Assembly (NCBI GenBank): GCA_023454395.1
Contig: JAEYFY010000312.1
Span: forward strand, 1-5,358
Direction of reading: 5' to 3'
Origin: Pseudomonadota bacterium
Lineage (GTDB): Bacteria; Pseudomonadota; Gammaproteobacteria; Enterobacterales; Enterobacteriaceae
Length of the DNA: 5,358 nt
Below the pieces are notes generated by a model, which made no database searches, was not told the origin of the DNA, and was given only the letters and a program-made list of their open reading frames with translations. Positions 1 to 5,358 of this stretch are shown here, piece by piece (within the stretch, counting starts at the first letter, position 1; each line of letters opens with the position of its first letter). Position numbers and translations under genes: made by a program.

Positions 1-19
1 CTTGTAAGCTGCCTAATGC

Positions 20-47
20 ATTCTATTTTCATAGAAAAAAACATCAA
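20..47 (-). promoter_or_regulatory. Candidate sigma-70 promoter facing left, out of the window
   Basis: On the minus strand, a -35-like TTGATG (42-47) is separated by 16 bp from a -10-like TAGAAT (20-25), matching 4/6 and 5/6 consensus bases. It lies just downstream of zapE and points the same way. In E. coli the next genes in this direction are rplM-rpsI (ribosomal proteins L13 and S9), so this may be their promoter; that is inference, because the downstream gene is outside the window. The transcript would start near position 13. Confidence 0.4.
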
Positions 48-106
48 GCAACTTAACCTGCGTCATCCTACCATAATGAAAGATGACTTTCTTCAAGAAT
101 TAAAAA

Positions 107-1222
107 TTAAGCGAGATGAGGTTGTACCAAATATTCTTCACTTTGCATCTCTTGTAAACGAGATAAGCAGCGTTGATATTCAAAACGTAAAAAATCACCT
201 TGGTAAATTTCGTTCATTTCTACATTGGCATTAATAACAAGTTTCACCTTACGCTCATAAAACTCATCAACAAGTGCGAGAAACCGACGCGCAGCGTCTT
301 CATTTAATGTCCCCATTTGCTCCATGTCATACAACAAAACAGAATGGTAATGTTTAGAAAGCTCAATGTAATCAAGCTGACTACGTGGTTCCATACACAA
401 AGTTGAAAAATTAATAGCCAGCACTCCATTAGATGCCTTTATTACTTTCATCGGACGATGATTGATAGTTAAAGTACAATCAACTTGCGGTTCGCTGGTT
501 GCCAAGTGCATAAAAATTCTATCCATCTCCTGACGATTTTTATCGTTCAGTGGAGATAAAAAAAGATGCGCTTGCGTTAATGTTCTAAGACGATAATCAA
601 TACCTGCATCGACATTTAAAATGTCACAATGGTGTTTGATCTGTTCTATTGCAGGTAAAAAACGAGAGCGCTGTAATCCGTTACGATAAAGCTCGTCAGG
701 TGGAATATTTGATGTTGCCACCAGCGTGATACCTCTAGCAAATAACGCCTCAAGCAAGGTACCTAAAATCATTGCATCAGTAATATCAGAAACGAAAAAC
801 TCATCAAAACAGAGCACATCCGTTTGCGCTTTAAAGCCATCAGCAATAATTTCTAGCGGGTCCTCATGACCTTGTAAGTTTTTGAGTTCTTCTTGAACGC
901 GTAACATAAAACGATGGAAGTGTAAGCGAAGCTTTCGTTCTGTCGGTAAGCTTTGATAAAACATATCCATCAACCATGTTTTACCCCGTCCAACACCGCC
1001 CCACATATATAAACCACGTTCTGGTGCAACAATCTGTTTTTTTGTGCGAATTCGCCCGAATAATCGTTGAGTGAGCGAATTTTTTTCTGGTGGAGTCTCT
1101 TTTAATAATGCATGGTATATCTGTTGAAGATGAAGAACAGTTTTTCGCTGAACATCATCAGGTTGATAATCACCTTGCTTCAATGCGGCTTCATAAAGTG
1201 ATAACGGCGTACTAACAGTCAT
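107..1222 (-). CDS. zapE: Cell division protein ZapE (AFG1/LACE1-family P-loop ATPase)
   Basis: The 371-residue protein (371 codons plus TAA stop) closely resembles E. coli ZapE (YhcM, 375 aa) along its whole length. ZapE is a cytoplasmic ATPase that joins the Z-ring during constriction and modulates FtsZ bundling; it belongs to the AFG1/LACE1 family. Visible motifs are Walker A GGVGRGKT (75-82, K81), Walker B VLCFDE (136-141), a sensor-1-like LVATSN (167-172), a likely arginine-finger region RSRFLP (185-190), and the family-typical C-terminus CLSRLQEMQSEEYL (352-365). The frame stays open upstream to 1312, which would add 30 residues. The ATG at 1222 is preferred because it has a good Shine-Dalgarno sequence, gives the family length, and lines up with the E. 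coli start. It is transcribed divergently from zapG, as in E. coli. Nothing appears broken; family assignment is very secure. Confidence 0.97.
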   Translation of the reverse strand: MTVSTPLSLYEAALKQGDYQPDDVQRKTVLHLQQIYHALLKETPPEKNSLTQRLFGRIRTKKQIVAPERGLYMWGGVGRGKTWLMDMFYQSLPTERKLRLHFHRFMLRVQEELKNLQGHEDPLEIIADGFKAQTDVLCFDEFFVSDITDAMILGTLLEALFARGITLVATSNIPPDELYRNGLQRSRFLPAIEQIKHHCDILNVDAGIDYRLRTLTQAHLFLSPLNDKNRQEMDRIFMHLATSEPQVDCTLTINHRPMKVIKASNGVLAINFSTLCMEPRSQLDYIELSKHYHSVLLYDMEQMGTLNEDAARRFLALVDEFYERKVKLVINANVEMNEIYQGDFLRFEYQRCLSRLQEMQSEEYLVQPHLA

Positions 1223-1227
1223 GAATG

Positions 1228-1234
1228 CCCTCTT
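1228..1234 (-). promoter_or_regulatory. zapE ribosome binding site (decides the start)
   Basis: Read on the minus strand, AAGAGGG ends 5 nt before the ATG at 1222. No comparable purine-rich site fits the upstream in-frame start at 1312, so this site fixes the N-terminus at MTVSTPLSLY. Confidence 0.8.
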
Positions 1235-1259
1235 ATTCTTAATTTTCTGACATACTGAT

Positions 1260-1288
1260 TTGTATCTGTCGAATGGCTCTATTATAAG
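1260..1288 (+). promoter_or_regulatory. Candidate zapG promoter overlapping the zapE promoter
   Basis: TTGTAT (1260-1265), a 17-bp spacer and TATAAG (1283-1288, 5/6) form a possible sigma-70 promoter toward zapG. Its -10 shares bases with the opposed TATAAT of the zapE promoter, because TTATAA (1282-1287) is palindromic. The leader to zapG would be about 130 nt. An alternative nearer zapG is TTAACA (1303-1308), 17 bp, TTTTAT (1326-1331). Neither can be chosen from sequence alone. Confidence 0.35.
1281..1286 (-). promoter_or_regulatory. Candidate zapE promoter -10 element
   Basis: The minus strand carries a perfect TATAAT at this position, about 60 nt upstream of the zapE start. The -35 region is poor: ATGTTA at 17-bp spacing matches 3/6. 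The predicted transcript start is near 1274, giving a leader of about 50 nt. The 401-codon open frame running through this promoter is a further reason to reject the longer zapE reading. Confidence 0.5.
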
Positions 1289-1425
1289 CATTAAGAATTG
1301 TTTTAACATCAACGTAACACACGAATTTTATATTAAGCTTAAGGATATTATTCCACCCATGCCTTTTAGCGGTTATGATGTTAGAAGGATCCATCTTCCT
1401 CACTATTAGATGAAAAGGAGTTGCC

Positions 1426-1830
1426 ATGGTTTGGGTTTATGCACTGATTGGATTAGTTGTTGGTCTTATTATCGGCGCACTTGCAATGCGTTACGGTAAC
1501 AGCACCCTTCGCCAACAAGATGCTATCAAAGCAGAGTTAGACACGAAAAAAGAAGAACTGGATACTTATCGCAATGAACTTGTCAGCCACTTTGCTAGAA
1601 GTGCTGAACTATTAGATAACATGGCGAGAGATTACCGTCAGCTTTATCAACATATGGCAAAAAGCTCTAATGAGCTTATGCCTGATATGCCTGCTCAAGA
1701 AAATCCATTTAATTACCGATTAAGTGAATCAGAAGCAGCGAATGATCAATCGCCAATAAAAATGCCACCTCGTGATTACTCCGAAGGAGCATCTGGATTG
1801 TTCAGACCCACAGATAAAAAAGACAGTTAA
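1426..1830 (+). CDS. zapG: Cell division/envelope protein ZapG (YhcB, DUF1043)
   Basis: The 134-residue protein matches E. coli YhcB/ZapG (132 aa) from end to end. A single N-terminal membrane helix (about residues 3-21) carries the glycine-zipper pattern G9-xxx-G13-xxx-G17. A long charged helix likely to form a coiled coil follows (about 28-82, containing LVSHFARSAELLD), then a flexible tail with the conserved block PPRDYSEGASGL (114-125). Known work on the family places it in the inner membrane facing the cytoplasm, oligomeric, and linked to the divisome and elongasome, coordinating division with envelope synthesis. The start is supported by AAGGAG at 1415-1420, 5 nt before the ATG. It is a single-gene unit: divergent from zapE and closed by a strong terminator before degQ. 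Identification is secure; the molecular role is less so. Confidence 0.95.
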   Translation: MVWVYALIGLVVGLIIGALAMRYGNSTLRQQDAIKAELDTKKEELDTYRNELVSHFARSAELLDNMARDYRQLYQHMAKSSNELMPDMPAQENPFNYRLSESEAANDQSPIKMPPRDYSEGASGLFRPTDKKDS

Positions 1831-1834
1831 TATT

Positions 1835-1863
1835 AAAAACGCCACATTTTTTGTGGCGTTTTT
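1835..1863 (+). terminator. Rho-independent terminator after zapG
   Basis: A perfect 12-bp stem (1835-1846 with 1852-1863) closes a 5-nt T loop. The stem core is CGCCACA/TGTGGCG, flanked by A5 on the left and T5 on the right, followed by CTTT. It begins 4 nt after the zapG stop. The A/T symmetry means it could also work on the other strand. Confidence 0.92.
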
Positions 1864-1926
1864 CTTTCTAATAAACATCATAAAATGACAATTATTTGCT
1901 ATGGTTTTAAAGATAGCTTTTGTCTT

Positions 1927-1941
1927 GTAAATCCGTGTAAA
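1927..1941 (+). promoter_or_regulatory. Candidate CpxR binding box upstream of degQ
   Basis: GTAAA-TCCGT-GTAAA is an exact match to the CpxR consensus GTAAA-N5-GTAAA. It lies 28 bp upstream of the sigma-E-like -35 element, centred about 69 bp before the predicted transcript start, on the same strand as degQ. CpxR is the response regulator of the Cpx envelope-stress system and activates degP in E. coli. Ten fixed bases arising by chance in so short a spacer is unlikely, but function is inferred from the motif only. Confidence 0.6.
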
Positions 1942-1968
1942 AGGAAGCGAAGCGCATCATGTCTTAAT

Positions 1969-1996
1969 GAACTTTCCTTTGTCAGTACAGGTCTTA
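1969..1996 (+). promoter_or_regulatory. Candidate sigma-E (RpoE) promoter of degQ
   Basis: GAACTT (1969-1974) matches the -35 core of the sigma-E consensus GGAACTT, preceded here by T rather than G. After 17 bp comes TCTTA (1992-1996, or GTCTTA from 1991), close to the -10 consensus TCTGA/TCTAA. The well-known E. coli degP and rpoH P3 promoters use GAACTT-N16-TCTGA, so the spacer here is one base longer. Transcription would start near 2003, leaving a leader of about 58 nt. An alternative is a weak sigma-70 extended -10 (TG at 1897-1898, TATGGT 1900-1905), which would place the CpxR box downstream of its start. Confidence 0.45.
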
Positions 1997-2005
1997 GTGA
2001 CATGC

Positions 2006-2018
2006 GCTCATTTTGAGC
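2006..2018 (+). other. Small inverted repeat at the start of the degQ leader
   Basis: GCTCA-TTT-TGAGC forms a 5-bp stem with a 3-nt loop a few bases after the predicted sigma-E start. Its left arm overlaps ATGCGCT (2002-2008), which is also complementary to AGCGCAT at 1951-1957, so the two pairings exclude each other. It could be a 5'-end stabilising hairpin or have no function. Confidence 0.3.
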
Positions 2019-2027
2019 AATAACTTT

Positions 2028-2051
2028 TATTTTGATAACTGTATCAAGAGA
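2028..2051 (+). promoter_or_regulatory. Leader hairpin covering the degQ ribosome binding site
   Basis: TTGATA (2032-2037) and TATCAA (2042-2047) are a perfect 6-bp inverted repeat around a 4-nt ACTG loop. In RNA the stem extends downward through U2031-G2048, U2030-A2049, an A2029/G2050 mismatch and U2028-A2051. The only Shine-Dalgarno-like sequence of degQ, AAGAGA (2046-2051, 9 nt before ATG), therefore sits entirely on the 3' arm. The pairing is almost all A-U and G-U, so it would melt easily, as in RNA thermometers. As DNA, the 16-bp palindrome could instead be an operator. Confidence 0.4.
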
Positions 2052-2060
2052 CTCTAATTC

Positions 2061-3452
2061 ATGTTGACTAAAAAAAGAAAATTATTACTTAGTGCATTAG
2101 CAATGAGTGTCGGGCTTTCACTCTCTACTATTCCAGCAACCAGTATGGCTGCGCTACCTGCAGTTATGCCATCAGGCGAACAGCTACCAAGCCTTGCACC
2201 TATGTTAGAAAAAGTGTTACCTGCGGTTGTCAGTGTGCACGTTTCAGGAACACGAGTACAAAGCCAGCAAGTACCTGAAGAGTTTAAATTCTTCTTTGGT
2301 CCAAACTTCCCATCACAACAACAAAGTATTCGCCCTTTTGAAGGCTTAGGCTCTGGTGTCATTATTGATGCACAAAAAGGCTACGTATTAACAAACAACC
2401 ACGTTGTTGATGGTGCAGATAAAATTCAACTGCAAATTAATGATGGTCGTGAATTTAGTGCAAAATTAATTGGTAGTGATCCACAAACAGATATCGCATT
2501 ACTGCAAATTGAAAAACCAACTAATTTAACCGCAATTAAAATGTCAGACTCTGACCAATTACGTGTTGGTGACTTTGCAGTTGCAGTCGGTAACCCGTTC
2601 GGTTTAGGTCAAACAGCAACATCCGGTATTATTTCCGCATTAGGTCGTAGCGGTTTAAATCTTGAAGGTTTAGAGAACTTTATCCAGACAGATGCTTCAA
2701 TCAACCGCGGTAACTCTGGTGGCGCGCTCGTTAACTTAAATGGTGAGTTAATCGGAATTAACACCGCTATTTTAGCTCCGGGTGGTGGCAACATCGGTAT
2801 CGGCTTCGCCATTCCAAGTAATATGGCGCGTGATCTTAGCCAACAACTGATTTCTCATGGTGAAGTTAAACGTGGCATCTTAGGTATTCGTGGTACAGAA
2901 ATGAATTCTGATCTGGCGAAATCCTTTAATATTGATGCGCAACGCGGTGCTTTTGTTAGCGAAGTAATGCCAGATTCATCCGCAGCAAAAGCAGGCATTA
3001 AACCAGGTGACGTTTTAATTTCAGTTGATGGTAAGCGAATCAATAGTTTTGCTGAATTAAGAGCAAAAGTGGGTACGACACCGCCGGGTAAAGAAATTCT
3101 GATTGGTTTAATCCGTCAAGGTAAACCAATGGATGTTAAAGTGACATTAGAGAAACAATCAGCAGATGCAACACGCGCAGATAACTTCTCTCCTGCACTA
3201 CAAGGCGCCACATTAAGTAACTACTTAAACAAACAAGTTAAAGCAGTTGCTGTTGATTCTGTAGAGAAAGATTCTGCAGCAGCGGTATCCGGTTTACAGA
3301 AGGGCGACCTTATTATTGGTATTAATAATACGCCAATTACATCACTAGGCGATTTACGCAAAGCAATTGACGCTAAACCGCCTGTTCTTGCATTAAATAT
3401 TCAACGTGGTAATGAAGAAATTTACCTGTTGTTACGTAATACACCGCGCTAA
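2061..3452 (+). CDS. degQ: Periplasmic serine endoprotease DegQ (HtrA family)
   Basis: The 463-residue protein resembles E. coli DegQ (455 aa) throughout. HtrA proteases of this type form periplasmic oligomers that degrade or hold misfolded envelope proteins. A signal peptide has basic KKRK (4-7), a hydrophobic stretch and a likely SPase I cut after SMA (28-30). The trypsin-like domain has His114 (TNNHVV), Asp144 (TDIALL) and Ser219 (RGNSGGAL). PDZ1 spans about 262-360, with its peptide-binding loop RGILGI at 271-276; PDZ2 spans about 372-457. The short loop between the N-terminus and the protease core, without cysteines, points to DegQ rather than DegP. The start is the only sensible ATG before the signal peptide. 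A terminator on each side makes it its own transcription unit. Upstream CpxR-like and sigma-E-like sites suggest stress induction, unlike the usual view of E. coli degQ. Confidence 0.96.
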   Translation: MLTKKRKLLLSALAMSVGLSLSTIPATSMAALPAVMPSGEQLPSLAPMLEKVLPAVVSVHVSGTRVQSQQVPEEFKFFFGPNFPSQQQSIRPFEGLGSGVIIDAQKGYVLTNNHVVDGADKIQLQINDGREFSAKLIGSDPQTDIALLQIEKPTNLTAIKMSDSDQLRVGDFAVAVGNPFGLGQTATSGIISALGRSGLNLEGLENFIQTDASINRGNSGGALVNLNGELIGINTAILAPGGGNIGIGFAIPSNMARDLSQQLISHGEVKRGILGIRGTEMNSDLAKSFNIDAQRGAFVSEVMPDSSAAKAGIKPGDVLISVDGKRINSFAELRAKVGTTPPGKEILIGLIRQGKPMDVKVTLEKQSADATRADNFSPALQGATLSNYLNKQVKAVAVDSVEKDSAAAVSGLQKGDLIIGINNTPITSLGDLRKAIDAKPPVLALNIQRGNEEIYLLLRNTPR

Positions 3453-3491
3453 GAAGTAAGCTTTTCACCTATCTAATTTATTGATTTCTTT

Positions 3492-3523
3492 AGCCCTATA
3501 ATTTCCATTATAGGGCTTTTTTT
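3492..3523 (+). terminator. Rho-independent terminator after degQ
   Basis: AGCCCTATAA (3492-3501) and TTATAGGGCT (3508-3517) form a perfect 10-bp stem around a 6-nt loop, followed by six T (3518-3523). It lies 39 nt after the degQ stop and should separate degQ from degS transcription. Confidence 0.92.
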
Positions 3524-3573
3524 ATACCTATTTTGGATAAGCATCATTGACTTAAATGGGGATTTTATGCGCT

Positions 3574-3616
3574 GAGCGATGCTTTCATAAGTTAAACTAT
3601 GCTATTCTCATCGCTC
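3574..3616 (+). promoter_or_regulatory. Candidate degS promoter inside an inverted repeat
   Basis: GAGCGATG (3574-3581) and CATCGCTC (3609-3616) are perfect 8-bp inverted arms 27 bp apart. Between them lies an extended -10-like element, TG (3600-3601), C, TATTCT (3603-3608, 4/6). The -35 at 17-bp spacing (TGCTTT, 3580-3585) is poor. The transcript would start near 3614, giving a leader of about 45 nt. Because the preceding terminator is strong, degS needs a promoter in this 207-bp spacer, and this is the best one I see. The arms could be an operator. Confidence 0.35.
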
Positions 3617-3659
3617 CTACGCGAATAATTTCACAGTCAGACATAAATACAGGATTTTT

Positions 3660-4730
3660 ATGTTAACTAAGTTACTGCGATCAACTCTAATTGGTCTTCT
3701 CACCGCAGCAATTCTTTTGATTGCAGTTCCTTCAATTCGCCCTATTTTTATTGAACGCCTATTGAATGGCGATTTTCTCAATGCACCTTTTAGCTATAAC
3801 ACGGCGGTACGACGAGCAGCCCCTGCCGTTGTTAATGTTTATAGCAGTACAATGGGGAGTTTTTCTCAAGAAGGCCGTGAGCTAACATCTTTAGGTGCGG
3901 GTGTTATTATGGATGGTCGTGGTTATATTCTGACAAATCAACATGTTATCAACAATGCTGATCAGATCCTTATCGCGCTCCAAAATGGTGATCTGTATGA
4001 AGGCTTACTTATTGGCTCTGATCCTTTAACCGATCTTGCGGTATTAAAAATTGATGCCGATAAACTCCCAACGATCCCCATTAATAGTAAACGAATTTCT
4101 CATGTTGGTGATGTTGTACTGGCTATTGGTAACCCATTTAATATTGGGCAGACTATTACACAAGGGATCATCAGTGCTACGGGTCGAGTTGGATTAAGCC
4201 CTACCCGTTACCAAAATTTCCTACAAACAGATGCCTCAATTAATGAAGGCAACTCGGGTGGCGCATTAATTAATACTGAAGGTGAGCTTGTGGGTATTAA
4301 TACCATGACGTTTGATTCAGGTACTTATAATGGATATCGCCCTACGGCAGAAGGATTAGGCTTTGCCATTCCGACTGAACTTGCGGTAAAAATTATGAAT
4401 AAGCTTATTCGTGATGGTCGCGTTATTCGTGGTTTTATTGGTATCACAGCAAAAGAATTACCTAAAATTCGTTCATCAAATACCGATATCAAACAAATCC
4501 AAGGGTTGCGGATTTTCCGTATCACACCAAATAGCCCAGCAGATAAAGCGGGAATAAAAACGGGTGATATCATTCTTAGCATTAATCATGCCCCCGCGAC
4601 TTCTGCAATGGAAATGATGGATTATATTGCCGAAACGCGCCCCGGTACGGTATTACCCGTGACATTATTACGTGATGGCAATGAAATTAATGTCGATGTC
4701 ACCATTTCGGAATATCAACCAGAATCTTAA
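3660..4730 (+). CDS. degS: Site-1 protease DegS, sensor of the sigma-E stress response
   Basis: The 356-residue protein resembles E. coli DegS (355 aa) along its full length. DegS is a trimeric protease anchored in the inner membrane with its active site in the periplasm. C-termini of unfolded porins bind its PDZ domain, relieving inhibition so that it cleaves RseA and starts sigma-E release. An N-terminal membrane anchor (about 8-28) has no cleavage site. The catalytic triad is His95 (TNQHVI), Asp125 (TDLAVL) and Ser199 (EGNSGGAL). Arg176 (SATGRVGL) corresponds to the E. coli activation residue Arg178. There is one PDZ domain (about 254-350), with FIGI (259-262) as the carboxylate-binding loop where E. 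coli has YIGI. A single PDZ plus an uncleaved anchor separates it from DegQ and DegP. AGGA (3651-3654) lies 5 nt before the ATG. It is downstream of degQ, as in E. coli, but behind a terminator. Confidence 0.96.
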   Translation: MLTKLLRSTLIGLLTAAILLIAVPSIRPIFIERLLNGDFLNAPFSYNTAVRRAAPAVVNVYSSTMGSFSQEGRELTSLGAGVIMDGRGYILTNQHVINNADQILIALQNGDLYEGLLIGSDPLTDLAVLKIDADKLPTIPINSKRISHVGDVVLAIGNPFNIGQTITQGIISATGRVGLSPTRYQNFLQTDASINEGNSGGALINTEGELVGINTMTFDSGTYNGYRPTAEGLGFAIPTELAVKIMNKLIRDGRVIRGFIGITAKELPKIRSSNTDIKQIQGLRIFRITPNSPADKAGIKTGDIILSINHAPATSAMEMMDYIAETRPGTVLPVTLLRDGNEINVDVTISEYQPES

Positions 4731-4736
4731 CATCCT

Positions 4737-4761
4737 CCTCGCCCGCATTGGGCGAGGGTTT
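4737..4761 (+). terminator. Terminator after degS
   Basis: CCTCGCCC (4737-4744) and GGGCGAGG (4750-4757) make a GC-rich 8-bp stem around a 5-nt loop, 6 nt after the degS stop. The U-tract is short and broken: TTT at 4759-4761, then seven T at 4768-4774. On the minus strand no T-run follows the hairpin, so it is unlikely to end the convergent gene efficiently. Confidence 0.7.
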
Positions 4762-4804
4762 ATGGCATTTTTTTACTAATAAATATATTTCACTATTCTT
4801 TATA

Positions 4805-5358
4805 CTATTCGCGCTTACTCTCTTTATTGGCGATGGTGTTATTTTCAACAGCATGCCAAATTTTTTCGGCTTTTCGTCCAATTAAAATCAGAGAAATCGC
4901 CAAAATAAAGAAGAAAATTGCACTGTGTAAGCTATCCCAGAAATATTCAAAGAATCGGGTATAAAGGTTAATGCCAAGGAAGGTCAAACCAAATCCTCTT
5001 AACATACCGTCATCTGTTTTAAGGCTAATATAAATACAAATAACAGCGACAACACCAAATAATAGCGCCCAAGGCAACAGATTCACACTTGAAGTGCGAT
5101 ACCACGTATCTGGGTCGTAATTACCGAAAATAGACATTATCCATAGCGCAATAAACAGATAAGTCAGCCCCATTATTTTTGTCATGGTAAATAAACGACG
5201 ACGTGCCAATATATTTTGTAGGAAATAACAACCTGCTAATAATACTGCGCCAAAGAAGACAAAGCGGATAGGATAGTTCATCCCTAACCAATAAGCGCCC
5301 CATCCTGACATATAGCCAGTTTCAGCACCAAACCAATTTCCTAACATCAATAAGAAGA
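4805..5358 (-). CDS. Multi-pass membrane protein, C-terminal part (DUF2157/DUF4401-like), truncated by window edge
   Basis: The minus-strand frame ends with TAG at 4805-4807 and stays open to the right edge. Codons before the ATG at 5347 read Phe-Leu-Leu with no stop, and no ribosome binding site precedes that ATG or the TTG at 5350, so the true start lies outside. About 184 C-terminal residues are visible. Counting from the TTG codon as 1, hydrophobic helices lie near 27-47, 57-76, 91-110, 116-131 and 141-158. A conserved-looking TRFFEYFWDSLH (131-142) precedes the last helix, and a charged tail (GRKAEKIW onward) should be cytoplasmic. The TRFFEYFWDSLH segment and final helix recall predicted membrane proteins of the DUF2157/DUF4401 group, whose function is unknown; that assignment is from memory and moderate. 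The gene runs convergent to degS with a 74-bp gap. Confidence 0.8.
   Translation of the reverse strand, partial: FLLMLGNWFGAETGYMSGWGAYWLGMNYPIRFVFFGAVLLAGCYFLQNILARRRLFTMTKIMGLTYLFIALWIMSIFGNYDPDTWYRTSSVNLLPWALLFGVVAVICIYISLKTDDGMLRGFGLTFLGINLYTRFFEYFWDSLHSAIFFFILAISLILIGRKAEKIWHAVENNTIANKESKRE

Noticed and set aside
62..87. Inverted repeat GTCATC...GATGAC downstream of zapE as a terminator
   Set aside because: The stem is only 6 bp with a 14-nt loop and no T-run follows on the minus strand, so it is not a convincing terminator.
16..234. Plus-strand 72-codon open frame
   Set aside because: It mostly lies antisense to the conserved 3' end of zapE, has no clear Shine-Dalgarno, and its product resembles nothing I recognise.
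1223..1312. In-frame 30-residue N-terminal extension of zapE
   Set aside because: There is no ribosome binding site at 1312, the region holds the perfect TATAAT of the likely zapE promoter, and the shorter form from 1222 matches the family length with a good Shine-Dalgarno.
1333..1342. Palindrome TTAAGCTTAA in the zapE-zapG spacer as an operator
   Set aside because: A 10-bp AT-rich palindrome is easily expected by chance here and matches no regulator motif I can name.
2013..2039. Sigma-70 promoter TTGAGC...GATAAC just upstream of degQ
   Set aside because: The spacer is only 15 bp and the resulting start would fall at the ribosome binding site, leaving almost no leader.
2054..3043. Minus-strand open frames opposite degQ (2054-2362, 2609-2812, 2855-3043)
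   Set aside because: They are shadows of a strongly conserved gene, lacking their own ribosome binding sites and recognisable content.
4325..4881. Minus-strand open frames opposite degS and across its terminator (4325-4582, 4699-4881)
   Set aside because: They overlap conserved coding sequence or the membrane-protein gene in another frame, and show no supporting signals.
5345..5350. TTG/ATG at 5350/5347 as the true start of the membrane protein
   Set aside because: The frame continues open to the window edge and there is no Shine-Dalgarno upstream; the family is longer, so the gene is better treated as truncated.

Overview
This window looks like a conserved envelope and cell-division locus from an AT-rich gammaproteobacterium of the order Enterobacterales. 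A Proteus/Providencia-type member (Morganellaceae) is the best guess, inferred from low GC, protein resemblance to E. coli and gene order; no search was run. The core order zapE (minus strand), zapG, degQ, degS (plus strand) is the one known from E. coli. All four main genes are intact, with no frameshift, insertion sequence, CRISPR array, tRNA or rRNA.

Layout. Positions 1-106 are the spacer downstream of zapE and hold a promoter-like sequence pointing left out of the window, where rplM-rpsI lies in E. coli. zapE (107-1222, minus) encodes a Z-ring-associated AAA+-type ATPase. A 203-bp divergent spacer with overlapping, opposed -10 elements separates it from zapG (1426-1830, plus), a small membrane-anchored coiled-coil DUF1043 protein. 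zapG ends at a perfect 12-bp hairpin terminator. A 230-bp spacer then leads into degQ (2061-3452), a periplasmic HtrA protease with two PDZ domains. A strong terminator and a 207-bp spacer precede degS (3660-4730), the membrane-anchored one-PDZ protease that starts the sigma-E cascade. A GC-rich hairpin follows degS. Convergent to it is the 3' part of a gene for a multi-pass membrane protein (4805 to beyond 5358, minus), tentatively DUF2157/DUF4401-like, truncated by the window edge.

How the genes work together. zapE and zapG act in division and envelope growth. DegS senses misfolded outer-membrane porins through its PDZ domain and cleaves the anti-sigma factor RseA, releasing sigma-E. DegQ degrades or refolds misfolded periplasmic proteins. 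The most notable signal is noncoding: upstream of degQ there is an exact GTAAA-N5-GTAAA CpxR-type box, then a sigma-E-like promoter, then a leader hairpin that covers the Shine-Dalgarno sequence. That is the kind of dual control known for degP in E. coli, and suggests that degQ is stress-inducible here. I see no unknown protein system; the novelty candidates are regulatory.
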